Positions 59,095 to 64,000 of a stretch of DNA of 64,000 bases are shown here, piece after piece. The stretch spans positions 11,024,147 through 11,088,146 of the forward strand of contig NC_133297.1 in the NCBI RefSeq assembly GCF_005239225.2, written 5' to 3'. Position 1 is the stretch's first letter; every line of letters begins with the position of its first letter. The position numbers were made by a program, and so were the translations under genes. A model generated the notes under the pieces. The model was not told where the DNA came from. It did not search any database and saw nothing but the letters and a program-made list of their open reading frames with translations. This DNA is from Populus alba (lineage: Eukaryota; Streptophyta; Magnoliopsida; Malpighiales; Salicaceae).

Positions 59095-59880
59095 CTAACC
59101 CCAAGCCCTAAAAATCTTAGCAAAAACACCATGAACAACCATAACAATGAGCACGACAAACATGACATTAACCACAAAAACCAGATCCAAAATAGCCACC
59201 GCTCTCAACATAGAATCCTCCAAATCACACTTAGTCAACCCCTCCTCACCACTCTAGACAAGGTTGTTGGATGTAAAAGTAGGTTCTAATAATGGACGAA
59301 GGCAAGGTTGAGGAGTAAGGAAGAGTCAGGGTTAGTCTCATGGCCATTCTAGACAGGAAAATTATGAAGAACGAGCTGTGGCCATGGGATTAATTTAGAA
59401 GAGCTTAATACTCAATTCCTTGCCTTGATTACTGAGGACATGAATCTCATAAGAAGGGGAATTGTTATGAATCTTAGGAAAGCTCTTACGTGGCAAGTAG
59501 TTAGTAATTAGCTATTTATTTAGTTGGTTAGTTAGAATTCTCTTAGAAGTTAGGAGGGAGATTGATTGTATAAAAGGAAAGGTTGTAGAGAATCTTGGCA
59601 ATGAAGAAATAAGAATTTCAGTTTACTAAAACTGTCAACTCTCTTTCTCCTCCTCTTCTTCTTCTGTTCTACTCCTATTTTCATTCTCAATCACTTGGTC
59701 GTGTTAAGAAGATTTTAACAGATTGGAGAGGAGTGAAGCGGCGGATGGGAGCGCTGCCGTCAGAAAGTTTAGGGTTTGGTGGGCGGAGGAAACGAGGAGA
59801 CAGAGGATTAGGTGGCGGAATTGGAGGTATTTTAAGCAATATGAAGGTGTGGGTTTGGAATTGTTATTGTAGGATCAATC
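59095..59880 (-). pseudogene. Unidentified proline-rich membrane protein, split by a retroelement
   Basis: On the minus strand an open stretch at 59723-59880 encodes a proline-rich segment (LKIPPIPPPNPLSPRFLRPP, later SDGSAPIRRFTPLQ). After the retroelement at about 59262-59720, an open stretch resumes (SGEEGLTKCDLEDSMLRAVA) and leads into a strong hydrophobic helix (VFVVNVMFVVLIVMVV), ending at 59095. No start codon precedes the proline-rich part before an upstream stop, so an exon is missing or the gene is broken. The two parts look like one protein, with a proline-rich N-region and a membrane C-terminus, but I do not recognise the family. Confidence 0.45.
59262..59720 (+). mobile_element. 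LTR-retrotransposon fragment with 3' LTR
   Basis: A candidate LTR at 59463-59720 (258 bp) starts TGTTATGAATC and ends TTTTAACA. It contains a TATA-like TTGTATAAAAGG and follows a purine-rich tract (AAGAAGGGGAAT, ending at 59462). The 200 bases before it look like the end of an internal region. The 5' LTR and any coding part are absent. It lies between the two halves of the minus-strand gene remnant. Confidence 0.5.
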
Positions 59881-60050
59881 TAAATATTTTTTATTTAGAA
59901 ATATATTAAGATAAAATTATTTTATTTTTTAAAAATTAATTTTAACATGACATATTAAAACAATTTAAAAACATAAAAAAAAATTATTTTTAATAAAAAA
60001 ATAAATTTTAAAAAAACACTGTTTCCAAACAAAAAGGAAAACGGGTAGAA
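59870..60050. repeat. Copy of the dispersed AT-rich family
   Basis: Contains TTTTTTATTTAGAAATATATT followed by AAAATTATTTTATTTTTTAAA and ACACTGTTTCCAAACAAAAA, the layout of many other copies in the window (for example 11870-12070 and 49440-49640). The end ...CACTGTTTCCAAACA is similar in several copies. Confidence 0.6.
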
Positions 60051-60059
60051 GGGTTTGGC

Positions 60060-60520
60060 AATGTAAACGCGTGGAGGAATATTCCATCTCCCATTTTCTC
60101 TCCTACTCTTCTTCTTCCCTTCCATTGATTTTGCCTCCGTTGTTCTGAGGAAACAACGGGCCGGAATCAGGGATTCCCAGGGTTTGGAACAGCATAGCCC
60201 TCTAAACTTTGTTTCATCGGCTTACAAACATCTCTGTTATCACATGCTGCCAAGGTTAGCAAACACCAATGTCCCCTGGAAATGCAATCGGCAACCGTCC
60301 CACATTAGCCAGCTTGATCTATTTACACCCAAGAATTTTGAGATTGCTTCCACCGCTGAATGGAGAACACATCACCATATCATCCAGGCAAAAACTACTT
60401 TGAGGGCTGAAATTGATAAACGAAACAGATCCTTCTACCAGCATTGATATTGGTGGAATAGTCAAATCTTTTCCAAGCTCCCGAAGCTGCTGTACCCTAT
60501 GATTTAAACCCAAATGAAAC
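60060..60520. other. Downstream flank of the syntaxin gene
   Basis: The balanced base composition and the CT-rich stretch at 60080-60120 look like a transcribed leader on the plus strand. An 87-codon frame at 60184-60447 follows, with no recognisable protein. It could be a small unidentified gene or a remnant; the evidence is weak. Confidence 0.25.
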
Positions 60521-60790
60521 TACATTGCAGGGGTAAGAATCAACTAACCTTACAAAGACATTTCACAATTGTAGATCATATTCATCCTGGCCTTGATAGT
60601 CCACGCCACTTGCTAGCAAACGAGAAGATGCGATCTGCCGATAAGGAAAACTGATGGCAACAATAAAAGCTGGTTTATCCTCCATGTTCAGTAATCAATT
60701 ACAAATGGACATACATATACAGGAGTTGTGACTGCCGCAAAGCCAAACCAAATGGACGAGAAAGAAAACAACGGCCATTACACTCTATAC
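60505..60790. repeat. Duplicated segment, copy 1 (downstream of syntaxin)
   Basis: This segment matches 61550-61845 at high identity, from GAAACTACATTGCAG through CAAAGACATTTCACAATTG, TTGCTAGCAAACGAGAAGATG and CAGGAGTTGTGACTGCC to CCAAACCAAATGGAC. Copy 1 lies in the syntaxin 3' untranslated region or just beyond it. Confidence 0.85.
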
Positions 60791-60899
60791 ACGCCAATAA
60801 CATGCGGGGAGGAAATGGAGATATATCAAAGTTACAATAAGTCCACTCAAAACTTCGTACTGTGAAGGCACACCACAAATGCACTCATGTACTTGCACA

Positions 60900-63832
60900 C
60901 TATAAAATGAGGATGAGGAGAAGGACAACGAGTACAACTACAGCAATTCCCAGTAGCCACCAACACTGCCAAAAAGAAATAGCAATATCACGATAACAGC
61001 ACTTTCAAGAATGTAAATACTTCATGGACAAAAGGCCACAAATAATAGCTAGAATCGGAAAATTATCCCAAGTCCAAATTTCCCCTCGAATTATTATTTT
61101 TTAATATAAAAATTGAGCAATATAAACAGCACAATTAAATATGAATATTCTTTTAATACAGATTATAAAAGGGAACTTGTTGTGTGTTTTCTTTAACATA
61201 TGATAGAACTATTTGGTTTTTTGCTTTATATGAATGAACTTATCTTTACTTTTACCCGACTTTTTCCACATTTCAAAAAGGCAAGATGGTGCATGACTTT
61301 CTAACCCGCCTTGTAAATCTGTGCTATTTTTTTCTTATCCTGGACCCTGGCTGCTAAAGGAACGGGAAAATATATGATGATAATTTAACAAACCCAATAA
61401 AGACAAATTGACTCGTTACTGATATTTATAGTGATTGGAAGCTATTTCTGCTGGAATGAGTTATTGACTGAAAAATAATAGCACTGTTTGTGAAAATGAC
61501 AAAAACTGTCACATCTTTTCCACATTTCAAAAAGGCAAAAATAATATGAACCCAAATACTCCAGGCCACGGAAACTACATTGCAGAGGTAAAAATCAACT
61601 AGCCTTACAAAGACATTTCACAATTGTAGATCATATTCATCTAGGCCTTAATAGTCCATATCACTTGCTAGCAAACGAGAAGATGAACAAGGAAAGGTGA
61701 TGGCAACAATAACAGCTGGTTTTATCCTTCTATGTACAGTAAGCAATTACAAATGGACATGAATATACAGGAGTTGTGACTGCCATGAAGCCAAACCAAA
61801 TGGACAAAAAAGAAAAGAACACCATTACATTCTATTGGGATTTCTATGTTTTTGTCATTTCACATACAATGCTATTATTTTTCACACTTCCACCAGTACT
61901 GGTTGGTATTTAATGTTTTCACACACAAATTCACGTAGAAAATTCCGGTTCCTGAATTCAATAAAAAGAAAACAGAGATGGACAAGGTGATGGACTATAT
62001 ATCTGTAACCAAGTGCGGGATGTCATCCCTTCATATTAGTTTATGTCCTTCATATTGTAACATTTTTCTTCTACTGATTAAGAAATGACCTAGCATTTTA
62101 TATCTGAAAGCCAGTTCTGTCCAAATGCTACCACAAGGCATAACATTGAGTCAACGTTTATTAGCTTAACTTAATAGAATTGACTACTTACCCACGAGCA
62201 TTTAGATTTCACGGTTTTCGAAGCCTTTGATAGCTGAACTCTTGCTTGCGTTGTTGCAGTAGCAGAAGAATCAATGTTTGAGTGAATATCATCTGTTGTA
62301 ATGAAATAAATAAATTAGATATTGTAAGAGGAAAGCAAAAAAGGCCACAAGTGTCAATTAAGAGTAACTGGCACAAAGGAAAAATCCATCTTATAGGGAT
62401 CGGGGACTCACCAATAACCACACCCTGGTCATGAACTAGAACAGCAAGATCCTTGAATATTTCATTTGCTTCTCCAATTTGTTCCTCTATGTCTCTAATA
62501 CCCTGTTCCCTTTCCTCAATTATGGCTTCATTAAATGCGACTTCATTATCCAGAAGTATTACCTCCTGCCTGCACGTTTTTGTTCAAGGACAAGAATCAA
62601 TGAAGGTTGTTTGAATCTTCCAATAAAAGCAACAACGCTGCTCTTTTTTTCCTTCTTTGAAGAAAATGAATCTACAAGGGGTTTGTTAAGATTTCAACGA
62701 GAAAAAAAAAGGGTCTCAAAGTGGGGGTAGCTAGTTTGCACTGGTATGTTAAGAAACGAGCTACACAAAACACGTTACAGAAAAAGACACACGATTACAA
62801 TCCGATTACGAAAAGGAAAGACAAGCAGCAACCCAACGAGTACAAACACAACCACAACCGATGAAAATTGACAACAATTACTTGCTCAAGCTTCTGTACA
62901 GACAGTGTAACTGATTTGACTCTGTACACATCAACAGATTTGCAAATTCAACTGTTTTAATATATCCCGACATACTTGCAAATGACAACTCAAAATTCCA
63001 AAAAGAAGCAGCAGAAACTTTGATACACGAGTCAAGAGTAGGAGTAGGCAAATAACACAGATACCTTCTCTGTTCCCTTAAAAAAGGTTGGTTATCTTGA
63101 TCCATACTAGCGATCACATATTCACCGGAGCCAGAGCTGTATCCCAAAACAAGAAAAAAAAAAAACCAGCAAAGTTAACAAATTTTGAAAGGTAACAGCA
63201 AAAAAATAACAGGCAAAAATTAAAAAGTAGAAACAAGCAAGGAAAATAAAAGTTAGTGCACGCACGAAGGAGGCAAAGAAGATTGAGGAGGAAGAGAAGG
63301 AGAGTAAGTGGACTCGCGCTCAGAAGCAAGCTGTTGAACTTTCTGGAACTCTTGCAATGTGATTTGAAAATCTCTTGCTAGCTTCGCATCTTCAATTTTC
63401 TTGCTCGGCTTCAATTAAGAATCACAATCACAATTAGTAGCATAAAAATCAAATTAGCAAGGCAATAAAAAAAATACATTGATGTCAGGATCGTGGTCGA
63501 GTTCGCTCAACGACTTGAGTTTAGCAGAAGTCTCTTTAACTAACTGCAGAATCCGTTGCCTTGAATTATGCCTGTTAATGTGATTGAAGAATCGATGTTA
63601 ATTAATACATTGATTTACAGAGGAAGCGATTGACACAAAAAAGGAAGACAGACAGTTTGTGTCGGTGTTCAGGAGTGTCCTTGTCGGTTCCGATGGCATC
63701 GACAAGACGACGGAAGCCGGCAACGGCTGTGTTGATTTGGAAAATACCGGCCGCCACCGCTTGCGATGGGCTTCTGGAAGTGGAAGAACTGGAGGAAGGT
63801 CTCTTGCCATTTTGAAAATCTTGGAAGCTCAT
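60900..63832 (-). CDS. SYP22: Qa-SNARE syntaxin, SYP22/VAM3 type
   Basis: Seven exons on the minus strand: 63654-63832, 63478-63571, 63266-63408, 63065-63136, 62412-62569, 62192-62292 and 60900-60965, totalling 270 residues. The start MSFQDF is chosen because plant SYP2 proteins begin there; the frame is open further upstream but reads leader sequence. Parts: a Ser-rich N-terminus, an Habc domain (about 25-130, with [20 protein letters not shown] and [15 protein letters not shown]), a SNARE motif (about 178-240, with [20 protein letters not shown] and [10 protein letters not shown]) and a C-terminal anchor ([20 protein letters not shown]). The zero-layer Gln lies in the SNARE motif as expected for a Qa-SNARE. 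Homologues act in fusion at the prevacuolar compartment and vacuole. SYP23 is the alternative name. Confidence 0.93.
61550..61845. repeat. Duplicated segment, copy 2 (in syntaxin intron 6)
   Basis: This is the intronic copy of the segment at 60505-60790, in the same orientation. It lies in the long last intron (60966-62191). The phrase TTTCCACATTTCAAAAAGGCA also occurs twice here (near 61264 and 61516), so smaller duplications accompany it. Confidence 0.85.
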
Positions 63833-64000
63833 GATCTTCCGCTTTCTGTCTAAAAACCAGTAGAGTGATTTGGAATTGAAATGGAAATGGAAATGGAAGT
63901 AAGAGAAGTGAGCGAGCAGTGATCCGTTACTGTGCAAAAAGGAAGAAGAATATGCCAACCAGTCAAAAAGTCTTACCAATAATACTCCCATTTATGAAGT
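63833..64000 (-). promoter_or_regulatory. Syntaxin 5' leader and promoter start
   Basis: Sequence upstream of the syntaxin start contains a repeated TTTCCA/TTTCAA tract (63870-63900). The window ends before a clear TATA box or start site can be recognised. Confidence 0.4.

Noticed and set aside
63630..63853. Plus-strand frames across syntaxin exon 1
   Set aside because: Antisense shadows of the minus-strand exon.
1..64000. CRISPR arrays, operons, integrons or other bacterial systems
   Set aside because: The window is plant nuclear DNA; no regularly spaced repeats with unique spacers were seen.

Overview
The window is nuclear DNA of a eudicot plant, most likely a poplar or a close relative (Salicaceae). 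The evidence is genes split by many short GT-AG introns, very AT-rich intergenic DNA full of MITEs, hAT and LTR-retroelement debris, and protein sequences typical of woody eudicots. The genus is an inference; no search was run.

Layout. At 1-6.9 kb (+) is a tandem pair of DUF3754 membrane-protein genes; the first is cut by the window edge and the second is complete (490 aa). At 8.4-11.6 kb (-) is an intronless RPK2-type LRR receptor kinase (1065 aa), with two decayed copies of its own C-terminal coding segment lying downstream. At 12.5-17.3 kb is repeat DNA, including an internally deleted hAT element with recognisable transposase remnants and a tandem repeat. At 17.8-18.5 kb (+) is the 5' stub of an aldo-keto reductase gene, broken in its third exon. 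At 22.7-25.4 kb (+) is a short receptor-like kinase with altered HRD and DFG motifs. At 25.4-29.7 kb is repeat-rich DNA without genes.

At 29.8-34.8 kb (+) is a KUP3-type potassium transporter (nine exons, 784 aa), followed by a plastid-targeted Mfd/TRCF-like DNA helicase at 36.0-44.5 kb (+; thirteen exons, 833 aa). RPK2, KUP3 and the Mfd-like gene also lie close together on Arabidopsis chromosome 3 as I recall it, so this looks like conserved microsynteny. At 45.5-50.6 kb is another repeat field. At 50.7-52.3 kb (-) is a complete chalcone synthase gene, with a TATA box and MYB-type and G-box elements just upstream. At 52.6-56.6 kb is a cluster of mobile elements: two GGTT/AACC-rich MITEs with target-site duplications, a non-autonomous hAT element and a decayed Ty1/copia element with its 3' LTR. 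At 57-60.5 kb is DNA of uncertain content, including an unidentified gene remnant split by an LTR-retroelement fragment. At 60.9-63.8 kb (-) is a complete vacuolar/prevacuolar syntaxin of SYP22 type (seven exons, 270 aa).

The genes do not form a pathway; the window is ordinary euchromatin with housekeeping, signalling and flavonoid genes. I found no convincing undescribed biological system. The most distinctive observations are the partial 3'-end multiplication of the RPK2 gene, the kinase with changed catalytic motifs, the split minus-strand gene near 59 kb and the duplicated 3' segment inside a syntaxin intron. Exon borders were read by eye from splice sites and protein similarity; those of the six complete genes add up to whole reading frames.
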